From assembly GCA_947498055.1 (NCBI GenBank), contig CANMJA010000004.1:62001-126000 (forward strand): a DNA stretch of 64,000 nt, read 5' to 3'. Shown here in pieces: positions 17,375-26,956 of this stretch (the stretch's first letter is position 1; the number at the start of each line of letters is the position of its first letter). The translations under genes and the position numbers were made by a program. The stretch comes from an uncultured Tenacibaculum sp. (GTDB lineage: Bacteria > Bacteroidota > Bacteroidia > Flavobacteriales > Flavobacteriaceae). Under the pieces are notes generated by a model, which worked only from the letters and a program-made list of their open reading frames with translations, made no database searches and was not told the DNA's origin.

Positions 17375-18178
17375 ATGAATATAGCACAGAAAATTGCAGC
17401 AATAAGAGACTGTTTTAATTTAAATAATTTTTCTTTCTCAAAAAGAATTGGAGTTACAGGAACCACTGTAGACAGTATTGTTAATGGCCGTCCTCAACCA
17501 GACGGAACCCGAAAAAGAACAAAACCAGGTTATGATGTACTAACTTCTATTATTAAGGAGTTTAATATAAACCCTGAGTATCTTTTTGGAATGAGCGATA
17601 TTATGGTAAAAGAAAGAAACCCTATTAATGGTAACTACACCGGAACTCCACAAGTTGTTTCAACCAATTCTGAGGGTAATGAAAATATTGTTTTTGTACC
17701 TACACAGGCTAGAGCAGGATATTTGAGTGGTTATGGAGATACTGAGTACATAGAAAAACTACCTACTTTTCATATGCCAAGATTAAACAATGGTTCTTTT
17801 CGTTGTTTTGAGGTGCAAGGAAATTCTATGGTTCGTACTTTTTTTGATGGAGATTTGGTTTTTGGTAAATATGTAGAAAACCTTACGGATGTAAAAGACG
17901 GTCGTGTGTATGTTATAGTGAGTAAAAATGACGGCATTGTTTTAAAACGTGTTATTAATAGAATAGAAGAGAGAGGTAAACTTATTTTAAAAAGCGACAA
18001 CAAAGATGGCAACTACCCAACATATACAATAAATGCCGATGAGGTTATGGAAGTTTGGTACGTAACTATGTATGCTTCTAAACAAATGCCTGAGCCTATA
18101 GATATTTATGATCGTTTACACGATTTAGAAACAAAATTAGTAACCCTACAAGAAAAACTAGACAGCCAAAACGAATAA
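17375..18178 (+). CDS. XRE-S24 (LexA/CI-like) self-cleaving repressor
   Basis: 267 residues. The N-terminal HTH is at about 5-75 (NNFSFSKRIGVTGTTVD ... INPEYLFGMSD) and the C-terminal S24/LexA peptidase at about 110-240. The usual features are present: Ala114-Gly115 (QARAGY) as probable autocleavage bond, Ser151 in EVQGNSM and Lys191 in GIVLKRV, 40 residues apart as the Ser-Lys dyad requires. A short coiled-coil tail (YDRLHDLETKLVTLQEKL) may help oligomerise. It is divergent from the DUF2589 operon and shares its HTH type with the gene at 8278. The inference is that it represses the block and is inactivated by RecA filaments after DNA damage, as for LexA or phage CI. The sequence shows only the capacity for cleavage. 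Confidence 0.9.
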   Translation: MNIAQKIAAIRDCFNLNNFSFSKRIGVTGTTVDSIVNGRPQPDGTRKRTKPGYDVLTSIIKEFNINPEYLFGMSDIMVKERNPINGNYTGTPQVVSTNSEGNENIVFVPTQARAGYLSGYGDTEYIEKLPTFHMPRLNNGSFRCFEVQGNSMVRTFFDGDLVFGKYVENLTDVKDGRVYVIVSKNDGIVLKRVINRIEERGKLILKSDNKDGNYPTYTINADEVMEVWYVTMYASKQMPEPIDIYDRLHDLETKLVTLQEKLDSQNE

Positions 18179-18285
18179 AAACCTAAAACACTTACTATAT
18201 ATCAATTAACTATTTTTTAAGAAAATAGAACAATAACATATTATTTAAACCCATTCTAAATATAAAATAAAACAAACTTCAATGC

Positions 18286-18316
18286 TTGTACAAGAACCGC
18301 ATAGATATTAAATTTG
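18286..18316 (+). promoter_or_regulatory. Promoter of sdhCAB
   Basis: ttg (18286-18288), 20 nt, then taaatttg (18309-18316), a close match to the Bacteroidota promoter, about 30 nt before sdhC. Confidence 0.6.
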
Positions 18317-18346
18317 CTAGTAATTATCTAATTCAATTATAAAATA

Positions 18347-19021
18347 ATGAGCGGATTATTAAAATCTTCAATAGGAAGAAAGTTTGCGATGGCACTTTCA
18401 GCACTCTTTCTAATGTTTTTCTTACTACAACATTTTGCAATTAATATTTTATCTGTGTTTAGTGCAGATGCCTTTAATAAAGCTTCTCATTTTATGGGAA
18501 CATTTTGGGCAGTACAATATTTATTACAACCTGTTTTAATTTTTGGGGTGGTTTTTCACTTCGTAATGGGGTTTGTACTAGAAATTAAAAACAAACAAGC
18601 AAGACAAATAAGTTATGCAAAAAATAATGGCGCTGCAAATTCTTCTTGGATGAGTAGAAACATGATTTATAGCGGATTATTTATTTTGATTTTTATCGTA
18701 ATTCACTTCATTGATTTTTGGATTCCTGAATTAAATGTAAAGTATATTGGTGGAGATATGAGTGGATTAAATCCCGAAGGAAATTTCAGATATTACCATG
18801 AATTACAAGAAAAATTTGAACCTATGTGGCGTGTAGCCTTATATTGTATAGGTTTTGTTTTCTTAGCATTACACCTTTTACATGGTTTTAATTCGGCTTT
18901 TCAATCGGTTGGAGCAAACAACAAATACACTAAAGGATTAAAGGGAATTAGTAAAGTTTATGCTATTGGTCTTCCATTAGGATTTATTTTTATTGCATTA
19001 TTTCATCATTTTAATCACTAA
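18347..19021 (+). CDS. sdhC: Succinate dehydrogenase cytochrome b subunit
   Basis: 224 residues with five hydrophobic membrane segments, the single-subunit cytochrome b558 anchor of the Bacteroidota type. Conserved starts include SSIGRKFAMALSALFLMFFL and QHFAINILS. Membrane His residues available for two b hemes are seen in QHFAINIL, FHFVMGFVLE, FIVIHFIDFW and LALHLLHGFNSAFQ. It anchors the SdhA-SdhB arm in the inner membrane and passes electrons to menaquinone. First gene of sdhCAB, 11 nt from sdhA. Confidence 0.95.
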   Translation: MSGLLKSSIGRKFAMALSALFLMFFLLQHFAINILSVFSADAFNKASHFMGTFWAVQYLLQPVLIFGVVFHFVMGFVLEIKNKQARQISYAKNNGAANSSWMSRNMIYSGLFILIFIVIHFIDFWIPELNVKYIGGDMSGLNPEGNFRYYHELQEKFEPMWRVALYCIGFVFLALHLLHGFNSAFQSVGANNKYTKGLKGISKVYAIGLPLGFIFIALFHHFNH

Positions 19022-19032
19022 TAACATAGTTT

Positions 19033-21045
19033 ATGGCTTTAGATTCAAAAATACCAAAAGGTCCTATTGCAGATAAATGGACTAATTATAAAAATCATAT
19101 CGATTTAGTAAATCCAGCAAATAAACGTAATATAGATGTTATTGTTGTTGGTACAGGATTAGCGGGTGGTTCTGCCGCTGCTACTTTAGCAGAGTTAGGA
19201 TACAATGTAAAAGCATTCTGTTTTCAAGATTCTCCAAGACGTGCACACTCTATTGCTGCACAAGGAGGTATTAATGCTGCAAAAAATTACCAGGGAGATG
19301 GTGATTCTACGTATAGATTATTTTACGATACTGTAAAAGGAGGAGATTATCGTTCTCGAGAAGCAAACGTATATCGTTTAGCAGAGGTATCAGCAAATAT
19401 TATTGACCAATGTGTGGCTCAAGGAGTTCCTTTTGCTCGTGAATATGGTGGTTTATTAGACAACCGTTCGTTTGGTGGTGTATTAGTATCACGTACTTTT
19501 TACGCAGCAGGACAAACTGGTCAGCAATTATTATTAGGAGCATATTCTGCCATGAACCGTCAAATCGGTCGTGGTAAAATTAAAATGTACAACCGTCACG
19601 AAATGTTAGACGTTGTAAAAGTAGATGGAAAAGCTCGTGGTATTATTACACGTAACTTAATTACTGGTGAAATTGAAAGACATTCAGCACATGCTGTTGT
19701 TTTAGGAACTGGTGGTTATGGTAATGTATTTTTCTTATCTACAAATGCAATGGGAAGTAATGTAACAGCTGCTTGGAAAGCACACAAACGTGGTGCTTAC
19801 TTTGCAAACCCTTGTTACACACAAATTCACCCAACTTGTATTCCTGTTTCTGGAGATCATCAATCTAAGTTAACTCTAATGTCAGAATCCTTACGTAATG
19901 ATGGTCGTATTTGGGTTCCAAAAAACATCGAAGATGTAAAAGCAATTAGAGAAGGAAAATTAAAACCTACTGCAATTGCTGAAGAAAATAGAGATTACTA
20001 TTTAGAGCGTCGTTATCCAGCATTTGGTAACTTAGTTCCTCGTGATGTGGCTTCTCGTGCTGCTAAAGAACGTTGTGATGCTGGTTATGGTGTAAATGCT
20101 ACCGGGGAAGCTGTGTATTTAGATTTTGCTTCTGCAATTACTCGTTACGGTAAAGAGCAAGCTACCATCAAAGGTTTAGACACTAACGATGCTGCTTTAG
20201 TTAAAAAATTAGGACAAGAAGTTGTTAAAAATAAATACGGAAACTTATTCCAGATGTATGAGAAGATCGTAGATCAAGACCCATACAATACACCAATGAT
20301 GATTTATCCTGCAGTACACTATACAATGGGTGGTGTTTGGGTAGATTATAACTTAATGACTACCGTTCCTGGTTTATACTGTATTGGTGAAGCTAATTTC
20401 TCTGATCATGGTGCTAACCGTTTAGGTGCTTCTGCTTTAATGCAAGGTTTAGCAGATGGATATTTTGTATTACCTTATACTATTGGTGATTATTTATCAG
20501 ATGATATTCGTACAGGACCAATTTCTACAGATTCAAAAGAATTTGAAGAAGCTGAAAAAGAAGTAAAAGAGAAATTAAATTTCTTTGTTACAAATGAAGG
20601 AAAGCATTCTGTAGATTATTTCCATAAGCGTTTAGGAAAAATCATGTGGAATAAAGTAGGAATGTCTCGTAATGTGAAAGGTTTAACGGAAGCTATTGCT
20701 GAAATTAAAGCACTTCGTGAGCAATTTTGGAAAGAAGTGAAAGTACCAGGATCCAACGATGAGTATAATGAAGAATTAGCAAAAGCTGGGCGTGTAGCAG
20801 ATTTCTTAGAATTAGGAGAATTATTTGCTAAAGATGCATTGAATAGAGAAGAATCTTGTGGAGGTCACTTCAGAGAAGATTCTGTGGAATTAGATGGAGA
20901 ACAAAAAGGAGAAGCTTTACGTAATGATAAAGATTTTGCTTATGTATCTGCTTGGGAATACAAAGGAGAACCTAGTGATGCTGTATTGCATAAAGAAGAA
21001 CTAGAGTTTAACGATATTGAATTAAAACAAAGATCATACAAATAA
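19033..21045 (+). CDS. sdhA: Succinate dehydrogenase flavoprotein subunit
   Basis: 670 residues. The dinucleotide-binding fold is at about 35-55 ([20 protein letters not shown]), and the flavinylation region [14 protein letters not shown] puts His72 where FAD is covalently attached. Substrate-loop residues are seen in [13 protein letters not shown], and [13 protein letters not shown] includes the conserved catalytic-domain arginine. The C-terminal helical domain ends in the usual short tail. It oxidises succinate to fumarate in the TCA cycle at the cytoplasmic face. The last base of its stop is the first base of the sdhB start. Confidence 0.97.
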   Translation: MALDSKIPKGPIADKWTNYKNHIDLVNPANKRNIDVIVVGTGLAGGSAAATLAELGYNVKAFCFQDSPRRAHSIAAQGGINAAKNYQGDGDSTYRLFYDTVKGGDYRSREANVYRLAEVSANIIDQCVAQGVPFAREYGGLLDNRSFGGVLVSRTFYAAGQTGQQLLLGAYSAMNRQIGRGKIKMYNRHEMLDVVKVDGKARGIITRNLITGEIERHSAHAVVLGTGGYGNVFFLSTNAMGSNVTAAWKAHKRGAYFANPCYTQIHPTCIPVSGDHQSKLTLMSESLRNDGRIWVPKNIEDVKAIREGKLKPTAIAEENRDYYLERRYPAFGNLVPRDVASRAAKERCDAGYGVNATGEAVYLDFASAITRYGKEQATIKGLDTNDAALVKKLGQEVVKNKYGNLFQMYEKIVDQDPYNTPMMIYPAVHYTMGGVWVDYNLMTTVPGLYCIGEANFSDHGANRLGASALMQGLADGYFVLPYTIGDYLSDDIRTGPISTDSKEFEEAEKEVKEKLNFFVTNEGKHSVDYFHKRLGKIMWNKVGMSRNVKGLTEAIAEIKALREQFWKEVKVPGSNDEYNEELAKAGRVADFLELGELFAKDALNREESCGGHFREDSVELDGEQKGEALRNDKDFAYVSAWEYKGEPSDAVLHKEELEFNDIELKQRSYK

Positions 21046-21800
21046 TGGGTAGCATGAATTTAACGTTGAAAATATGGCGTCAGAAAAACGCTAACGATAA
21101 AGGTAAAATGGTTGATTATAAAGTCAACGATATTTCACCAGATATGTCTTTCCTTGAAATGTTAGATGTTTTAAATGAACAATTAATTAATAATGGAGAT
21201 GAGCCTGTAGCTTTTGATCATGATTGTCGTGAAGGTATTTGCGGTATGTGTTCTTTATACATTAATGGAGAAGCGCATGGACCAGATAGAGGTGTAACTA
21301 CTTGTCAGTTACACATGCGTATGTTTAAAGATGGTGACACTATTTTTATAGAGCCATTTAGAGCGAAAGCATTTCCTGTAGTTAAAGATTTAATTGTAGA
21401 TAGAAGTGCTTTTGATCGTATACAACATTCTGGTGGATTTATTTCTGTAAACACTTCTGGAAATACAATTGATGCAAATGCGATTCCTGTAAATAAAGAA
21501 GATGCAGATAAAGCTTTTGAAGCTGCAACTTGTATTGGATGTGGTGCTTGTGTTGCTAGTTGTAAAAACTCTTCTGCAATGCTATATGTATCAGCAAAAG
21601 TTTCTCAATTTGCTTTGTTACCACAAGGTCAAGTAGAAGCAACTGACCGTGTGTTAAACATGGTAAAACAAATGGATGAAGAAGGTTTTGGTAACTGTAC
21701 TAATACTGGTGCATGCGAAGTTGAATGCCCTAAAGGAATTTCTTTAGAAAACATTGCTCGTATGAATACCGAATTCTTAAAAGCAAGTTTAAAAGGATAA
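21045..21800 (+). CDS. sdhB: Succinate dehydrogenase iron-sulfur subunit
   Basis: 251 residues. The 2Fe-2S cluster ligands are Cys61, Cys66, Cys69 (CREGICGMC) and Cys87. The C-terminal 4Fe-4S/3Fe-4S motifs are [11 protein letters not shown] and the later [13 protein letters not shown]. It links SdhA to the membrane anchor. The start overlaps the sdhA stop by one base, and a second ATG at 21054 ([10 protein letters not shown]) is also possible. Confidence 0.96.
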   Translation: MGSMNLTLKIWRQKNANDKGKMVDYKVNDISPDMSFLEMLDVLNEQLINNGDEPVAFDHDCREGICGMCSLYINGEAHGPDRGVTTCQLHMRMFKDGDTIFIEPFRAKAFPVVKDLIVDRSAFDRIQHSGGFISVNTSGNTIDANAIPVNKEDADKAFEAATCIGCGACVASCKNSSAMLYVSAKVSQFALLPQGQVEATDRVLNMVKQMDEEGFGNCTNTGACEVECPKGISLENIARMNTEFLKASLKG

Positions 21801-21831
21801 TAAATAATTTAATTTATTTCTTATAAAATTT

Positions 21832-21865
21832 AAAAAGCTCAGAACATATGTTTTGAGCTTTTTTT
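21832..21865 (+). terminator. Terminator of sdhCAB
   Basis: aaaaagctcagaacat (21832-21847) is self-complementary to atgttttgagcttttt (21848-21863) with one G-T pair, followed by a T run. Confidence 0.8.
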
Positions 21866-22321
21866 ATTCCTTCTTTGTTTTATAAATAATACGATTTACC
21901 ATAAAAATTCAAAAAAATACTACGATACCTCTAGCTATAGGTTAAAAAACTCGCTGCGCTCAAACAGCTTTTATCTCTGCGCCAACGTTGCTTCCTTGAT
22001 TTTCAAATTTCTTATCAATAAGTCGAGTTATAAGCATATTTCTACTTTTTAAGTAAAAAAACAGTATCCTATTTTTTGTCATAACAACCGTTTCTCAAAA
22101 TTTTTGTTGGGAGATTGGACTAACAAAAATAATTACACGAAATTAAACTACGTAAATAGTATAAATATTACCCCCTGAAAACAGGGTATAAAAACAGTCT
22201 TCTTTACTGTACTTTTGTGAACTAATAAAGCACAGAAACTTCTTTTTTAAATGTAGAAAACAACATTTTTTAGTAGTTTTTGTATGTAAATAATCGCTCT
22301 TTTAAAAATTAACATTCAACC
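21866..22321 (+). other. 456-bp intergenic region with promoter of the T9SS glycosidase-like gene
   Basis: No ORF seen. Around 21950-21985 lies a non-AT-rich stretch (ctcgctgcgctcaaacag) of the kind scattered between flavobacterial genes. ccctg/caggg near 22173-22190 forms a small hairpin. tacttttg (22210-22217) fits the -7 element, giving a leader of about 100 nt; I see no clear TTG at the right distance. Confidence 0.5.
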
Positions 22322-24229
22322 ATGAACAACATATTTAAAGCGTGTAATTTTCTTCTTATTTTACTAATTTTTGGTAGTAATAAAGCAATCGCACAAACCA
22401 ACAACTTTACTTCTGAAAAAAAGCAAAAGAAGGAAGTTTATAACCATAAAAAAGTTTCAAAACCTATTGGAATTAATTTAACTAGTATTGTTGATTATTC
22501 TACTGAGTTCGCTTTTACTGATGCCTTTAAGCAATCTAGAGAATGGATTCCTTTTAATGCAGATGGTAGTGGCCCATGGACTACCAAAATACCTGTAGCT
22601 CTTAATGAGAATGGATTTCCAAAGCAAATACCTTATGATAATGGTACAGATCTTCCTCAAAAAGTTCGTACACTTCTTGTTTGGTCTTTACCAGATAACG
22701 CTTTTCCTAAAGGCGATTTTAGACTTATTGTTAAAGGAAAAGGTAAAGTTCGTTTATCTTCTGGCGCTTCCGGTACTTATGACACTCCTATAAATACTAA
22801 AGTGTATGCCGATAAAGGAGTTATATTAACAATAGAAAGCTCTGATGTAAATGACCCTATTTCTGACATTAAATTTATTTTACCTAAATACACAGAAAGC
22901 TATCAAACTAAAACATTTACAGATGAACTTCTTACGTTTATTTCTGACTTTCAAAGTATTCGATATATGGATTGGCTTCGTACCAATAATTCAACTGTAG
23001 AAACTTGGTCTGATAGAAGTACTGAAAATAATTACACACAGTCTACTAAAAAAGGGGTAGCTTGGGAGTATGTTATTGCATTGAGTAATCTTACACAAAA
23101 AGATTTATGGATAAATATTCCTCATAAAGCGGATGATAACTATATTCAAGAACTAGCTAAATTACTGAAAAACGGACTCGATTCTAATTTAAAAATTTAC
23201 TTGGAATACAGTAATGAAGTATGGAACGGAGGCTTTAAACAGCACAAAGAAGCGGCAGATTTAGCACAATCTATTGGATATACTGGTAGTGTTTGGGAAA
23301 GAGCTGCAAAATATAATGCAAAACGTTCTGCGGATATATTTTATGCTTTTGAAAAAATATTCGACAGTAAACAATTAATTAAAGTAGTTCCTTCACAAGC
23401 AGCAAATTCTTTTCTTTCTAAAACCATTTTAGGCTTTTTTAATGATACTAAATATAACCCTAAGAAAGTTACTGCCGATGCTTTAGCTATTGCTCCTTAC
23501 TTTTCTGGTTCTTCTGTTAGTAATCATATAATAGATAATAATTTAATAGAAACTATTACTGTTCCTGAAATTGTTAAATTAATGGATGAATCTTTACCTA
23601 TTGCTTTTGAAAGAATGCAAAAAAACTATGACGTAGCAAATACAAATGGAATAGATTTAATTGTTTATGAAGGAGGACAACATCTTGTTGCTAGTGGTAG
23701 TAACAAAGACAACGATAAATTAACTCAAAAATTTACAGAAGCCAATCGTCATCCAGATTTACAACAAGCATATTGTAAATATTTTAATAAGTGGTATAAC
23801 GATTATGGCGGTATGTTTATGCATTTTTCTTCACATGGTGTATATGGTAAACACGGTAGTTGGGGAGTAAAAGAGTATTTAGATGATATAAATAACCCTA
23901 AATACTTATCTTTAAAAAACTGTGTTTTTAAAGATAATGACCAAAGTACACTTTCTACTAACGATGTAAATTTTAATGACGAAGATGTATTTACTATTTG
24001 GCCAAATCCTATAGAAAACAATACACTACAAGTACAATTAAAAGATATTCCTGAAGGTAAAATGACCTTTACTATTTATGACATTAACAGCAAAGTAGTT
24101 TTATATAAAAAACTAGCATTAACTAGTAAAAGAGTTAAAATAGATGTAAAAGATCTTTCTAAAGGTATTTATTTTGTTAGAATGCATTCTGCAAAACGAA
24201 GTTTAACTTCTAAAATAATTATTAAATAA
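22322..24229 (+). CDS. T9SS-exported glycoside-hydrolase-like protein
   Basis: 635 residues. The signal peptide ends NKAIAQ (about residue 25). An N-terminal part with beta-sandwich character (about 110-190, KGDFRLIVKGKGKVRLSSG) inserts into or precedes a TIM-barrel-like region (about 195-500). There, KIYLEYSNEVWNGGF gives Glu299 after Asn, as the acid/base of clan GH-A, and LIVYEGGQH gives Glu450 at the place of the nucleophile. This is an inference from motif spacing (151 residues); I cannot assign a GH family. The last 80 residues are a T9SS sorting domain (FTIWPNPIENNTLQVQL ... GIYFVRMHSAKRSLTSKIIIK). Monocistronic, with its own promoter and terminator. It probably acts on polysaccharide at the cell surface or outside. 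Confidence 0.75.
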   Translation: MNNIFKACNFLLILLIFGSNKAIAQTNNFTSEKKQKKEVYNHKKVSKPIGINLTSIVDYSTEFAFTDAFKQSREWIPFNADGSGPWTTKIPVALNENGFPKQIPYDNGTDLPQKVRTLLVWSLPDNAFPKGDFRLIVKGKGKVRLSSGASGTYDTPINTKVYADKGVILTIESSDVNDPISDIKFILPKYTESYQTKTFTDELLTFISDFQSIRYMDWLRTNNSTVETWSDRSTENNYTQSTKKGVAWEYVIALSNLTQKDLWINIPHKADDNYIQELAKLLKNGLDSNLKIYLEYSNEVWNGGFKQHKEAADLAQSIGYTGSVWERAAKYNAKRSADIFYAFEKIFDSKQLIKVVPSQAANSFLSKTILGFFNDTKYNPKKVTADALAIAPYFSGSSVSNHIIDNNLIETITVPEIVKLMDESLPIAFERMQKNYDVANTNGIDLIVYEGGQHLVASGSNKDNDKLTQKFTEANRHPDLQQAYCKYFNKWYNDYGGMFMHFSSHGVYGKHGSWGVKEYLDDINNPKYLSLKNCVFKDNDQSTLSTNDVNFNDEDVFTIWPNPIENNTLQVQLKDIPEGKMTFTIYDINSKVVLYKKLALTSKRVKIDVKDLSKGIYFVRMHSAKRSLTSKIIIK

Positions 24230-24250
24230 GAAGTACTATTTGGAAACTGT

Positions 24251-24287
24251 AAAAATGAGGTGGAATTTAAATTCTGCCTCATTTTTT
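24251..24287 (+). terminator. Terminator of the T9SS glycosidase-like gene
   Basis: aaaaatgagg (24251-24260) pairs with cctcattttt (24277-24286). The inner gaattt/aaattc continues the stem through two G-T pairs, and a T run follows. Confidence 0.75.
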
Positions 24288-24511
24288 ATTTACACAGTTT
24301 TTGAACACTAGTTTTAAAACCTATTTTATTATGAGTAAAAAAATATTTCTTGAATACTTAACTATACTACACTCATACCTTTTATTTTAACGCTTAGGTA
24401 ATTTTTGCATCTCATTTATTATTATTAAAATAAATTAGCGAAGAGTTATTCTATTGTTTTTGGGGGAATACAATGTGAATTATTAACTCTAACCAAATAG
24501 TACTTTATATT

Positions 24512-24537
24512 AAAAGCTGGGCTTTAGCCCAGCTTTT
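24512..24537. terminator. Bidirectional terminator near the DUF1573 gene
   Basis: A perfect 12-bp stem (aaaagctgggct / agcccagctttt) with a 2-nt loop, 12 nt after the DUF1573 stop codon. A and T runs flank it on both sides. Confidence 0.8.
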
Positions 24538-24548
24538 TCATTCGTATA

Positions 24549-24911
24549 TTATTTTATAACACCTTTAATTTTCAACATTTTTCTTTCTTGTTTTGCGTTA
24601 GAAAAAATAATAATTGCTTTTGAGAAACCTCCCATTCTCTTTGTATCGTAAGAAACTGATATTTGTCCTTTTTCACCTGGCATAATAGGACTATTTGGTT
24701 TTTTAGGCAAAGTACAGCCACATGTAGATTTTGTTTTTTTTATGATTAAAGGAGCTTCTCCAATATTCGTAAATTCAAATACTCTTAGTCCTTCCGATCC
24801 TTGGGGAATTTTACCATAATTAATCGTTTCCTTTTCAAACTTAAACTCTTGTGCATTTAGTTCTATCGATATAAATAGAATTAAAAAAAATGTAATTAAT
24901 ATTTTCATCAT
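24549..24911 (-). CDS. DUF1573 periplasmic protein
   Basis: 120 residues. A signal peptide (ending ISIELNAQ) is followed by one Ig-like DUF1573 domain with the family lines FEFTNIGEAPLIIKKTKSTC, CGCTLPKKP, PIMPGEKGQISVSYDTKRMG and FSKAIIIFSN. The domain is ASH/MSP-like and its role is unknown, perhaps envelope scaffolding. It begins one base after the stop of the thioredoxin-like gene upstream, so the two are co-transcribed. Confidence 0.9.
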   Translation of the reverse strand: MMKILITFFLILFISIELNAQEFKFEKETINYGKIPQGSEGLRVFEFTNIGEAPLIIKKTKSTCGCTLPKKPNSPIMPGEKGQISVSYDTKRMGGFSKAIIIFSNAKQERKMLKIKGVIK

Positions 24912-24912
24912 A

Positions 24913-25804
24913 TTATGTTTTAGGGTTCGTATTTATTTTTTCTATCATTTCTTTTATCTCTTTATTATTGGGTTGTAAACTCAGTGATTTATAAAGACAG
25001 CGCAATGCTTTTTTAAATAGCTTTTGTTCGTAATAAAAAACGCCTAAACTGCTAAATGGCACATAATTATTTGGATACATTTCTGTATTTAATTTAAATA
25101 CAAATTCTGCTACTTCTTTTTCTTTTGCTCTCCATTTAACAAAACCATAGGTGTTTAATTCTTTCACTCCTTCTGCTATTTCAGGAAGAAAACTAATTAG
25201 TTCTTTTTTTAATAAAAGAAGACTGTCTTTTGGTCTTTTTATTACTAAATTTATTAGTGTTGCTGCTCTGTAGTTTGGGTTGTATTTCTTTCCGTTAATA
25301 ATTTTCCACACATCTCTTTCAAAGGTTTCTTTGGGATATTCTACAATTCTATTTATTTCCTTCCCTTTGTTGTAGAAAATAAATGTAGGTACTCTGTGAA
25401 TATTTAATCCTTTTTCTTCTCTATTAGGTGCTTGTTTGTATGCTTCTTTCTTCCTATCAACAGCAATCATCTCTATATTTTCTTTAGGAAAACCTACTTC
25501 ATCTAATACTTTTTTAAAAAATGGGTAGATTTTGCTTACTATCTCCGCACCAAGAACCAAAAAAAACTTTAATCTTGTAATTTTTTAATTCTTTTTTAAG
25601 CTCCTTAATTATTTTGTCATTGGTTAAATAAGATTCATAATTTTCTTGAAACCATTTAAAATCTGTACTATTAAAAACATCTCTGTTTACTTTACCTAGT
25701 AACATAGATGTGCCATTATCCGTTTTAACAACTTTGTTAATTTGCCCACGAACAACTGTAAATGAAACAAATAACAAGTAGGAAAGAAAAATATTTTTTA
25801 TCAT
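24913..25804 (-). pseudogene. Thioredoxin-fold exported protein, split by a +1 shift in a T6A6 run
   Basis: Two frames join into one protein. The 5' part has a signal peptide (start at 25804, MIKNIFLSYLLFVSFTV) and the thioredoxin-like active site KVFFGSWCGDSKQNLPIF, then meets a stop. The 3' part continues in the next frame with KKVLDEVGFPKENIEMIAVD, HRVPTFIFYNKGKEI (cis-Pro region) and a TPR-like tail (PNNYVPFSSLGVFYYEQKL). Removing one T from the six-T run at the junction (plus-strand A6 at 25516-25521) gives an unbroken ORF of about 297 codons. The break may be a real mutation, a slippage-prone on/off switch or a sequencing error in a homopolymer. An earlier ATG at 25831 is less likely. 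Probable periplasmic redox protein. Confidence 0.8.
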
Positions 25805-25987
25805 TTTAATTCTTTTCTTCAAACTTAACATGTTCTTTCTTTAGCAAAAAAATAAGTTAACATACTTCAGTAAAGGAGGTATAAATGGCTTAGAACAACG
25901 TATCAAATGCATTTTGTATAGTTATTTATGCATTTGGTACTTTCTATTTTTAAAAATGATTTATTAATACGTACTTTAATGTTTATA

Positions 25988-26956
25988 ATGTATTTCATAA
26001 AAAAACATATTACTCAGATTCTTGTTCATTTATTATTTTGGACTGTTTTTATATTGATCTCTTTATTTGTTTTTTCTAAATACTATTGGTCAGAAAACCC
26101 TTTTTTACAATACCTTTCTATACTAATTGTTATTGTATATCTTAATAACTTAATCCTTTTACCTTATTTTGTAAAAAAGAAATGGTATTTAGTCTATTCA
26201 ATACTATTTGTTGGTATTTCTTTTTTTGCTACACAATTATATTGTAACGTATTTGCAGAATGTGGTTGCTCTATCATGAAATGTTTGAGTGATTATTTAT
26301 GGCAAACCATTGTTCCTTTAATCTTTTTCTCTTTTATATGGATGTTGTTCATGTATTTAGATAAAGAAAAAGAGGTTGAAAAAACACAGCAAGAACGAAC
26401 AATAATGGAACTTAAGTTTTTAAAGTCGCAAATTAATCCTCATGTTCTTTTTAATAATTTAAATACTATTTATTCCTATGCTTTAGAAAAACCTAATCAA
26501 GCTCCTTCTTTAATTTTAAAATTATCAGAAAACTTAAAACATGTATTATATGATAGCAATGCCGACTATATTCCATTGGAAAAAGAAGTACAGTATATTG
26601 ATAATTATATTGATTTTCAAAAAATAAGAACTGAAGGAATAAAAAAAATCCATTATTCAAAGTCTATTAAAAATACGAATCATAAAATTGCTCCTTTACT
26701 TTTAATTACAATTATAGAAAATGCTTTTAAACATAGCTCTGTAAACAGTATTATTACTATTCAAATAAAAACAGATACAGCTTATTTAACATGTTTGTGT
26801 GAAAATGAATTTAATACACCAAACAATTTTAAAAAGGAAGCTATTGGCCTTCTTAACCTAAAAAAAAGATTAGATTTATTATATAAAGATGCCTATACCA
26901 TGGAAATTAAAGAAACCAATCTGTTTTCTGTATTCTTAAAATTACCATTACTATGA
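25988..26956 (+). CDS. LytS-type membrane sensor histidine kinase
   Basis: About 322 residues from ATG 25988; ATGs at 25928 and 25979 are possible but would put polar residues before the first helix. Four hydrophobic segments (HITQILVHLLFWTVFILISL, FLQYLSILIVIVYLNNLIL, WYLVYSILFVGISFFATQL, LWQTIVPLIFFSFIWMLFM) are followed by a His_kinase domain: LKSQINPHVLFNNLNTIYSY with the phospho-His, and N-box ITIIENAFKHS. In this family INPHFLFN is usual; Phe is Val here. The C-terminal G box is weak (KKEAIGLLNLKKRLDLLY). It overlaps the LytTR regulator gene by 4 nt (ATGA), so the two form a pair. Confidence 0.9.
   Translation: MYFIKKHITQILVHLLFWTVFILISLFVFSKYYWSENPFLQYLSILIVIVYLNNLILLPYFVKKKWYLVYSILFVGISFFATQLYCNVFAECGCSIMKCLSDYLWQTIVPLIFFSFIWMLFMYLDKEKEVEKTQQERTIMELKFLKSQINPHVLFNNLNTIYSYALEKPNQAPSLILKLSENLKHVLYDSNADYIPLEKEVQYIDNYIDFQKIRTEGIKKIHYSKSIKNTNHKIAPLLLITIIENAFKHSSVNSIITIQIKTDTAYLTCLCENEFNTPNNFKKEAIGLLNLKKRLDLLYKDAYTMEIKETNLFSVFLKLPLL

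Larger units (their letters stand above)
24230..24548. other. 319-bp convergent intergenic region
   Basis: Between two convergent genes. It holds a terminator at each end and about 220 bp of AT-rich sequence with no ORF or structure I can support. Confidence 0.6.

Noticed and set aside
8278..18178. Prophage or integrative element
   Set aside because: Two phage-like repressors are present, but there is no integrase, terminase, portal, tail or recognisable attachment site.
21950..21985. Possible tRNA or structured RNA in the higher-GC stretch after sdhB
   Set aside because: No cloverleaf, T-loop or conserved fold could be drawn; it resembles a scattered intergenic repeat.
25514..25560. Programmed frameshift in the thioredoxin-like gene
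   Set aside because: No stimulatory structure or known +1 slippery codon is visible; a simple homopolymer indel explains it.
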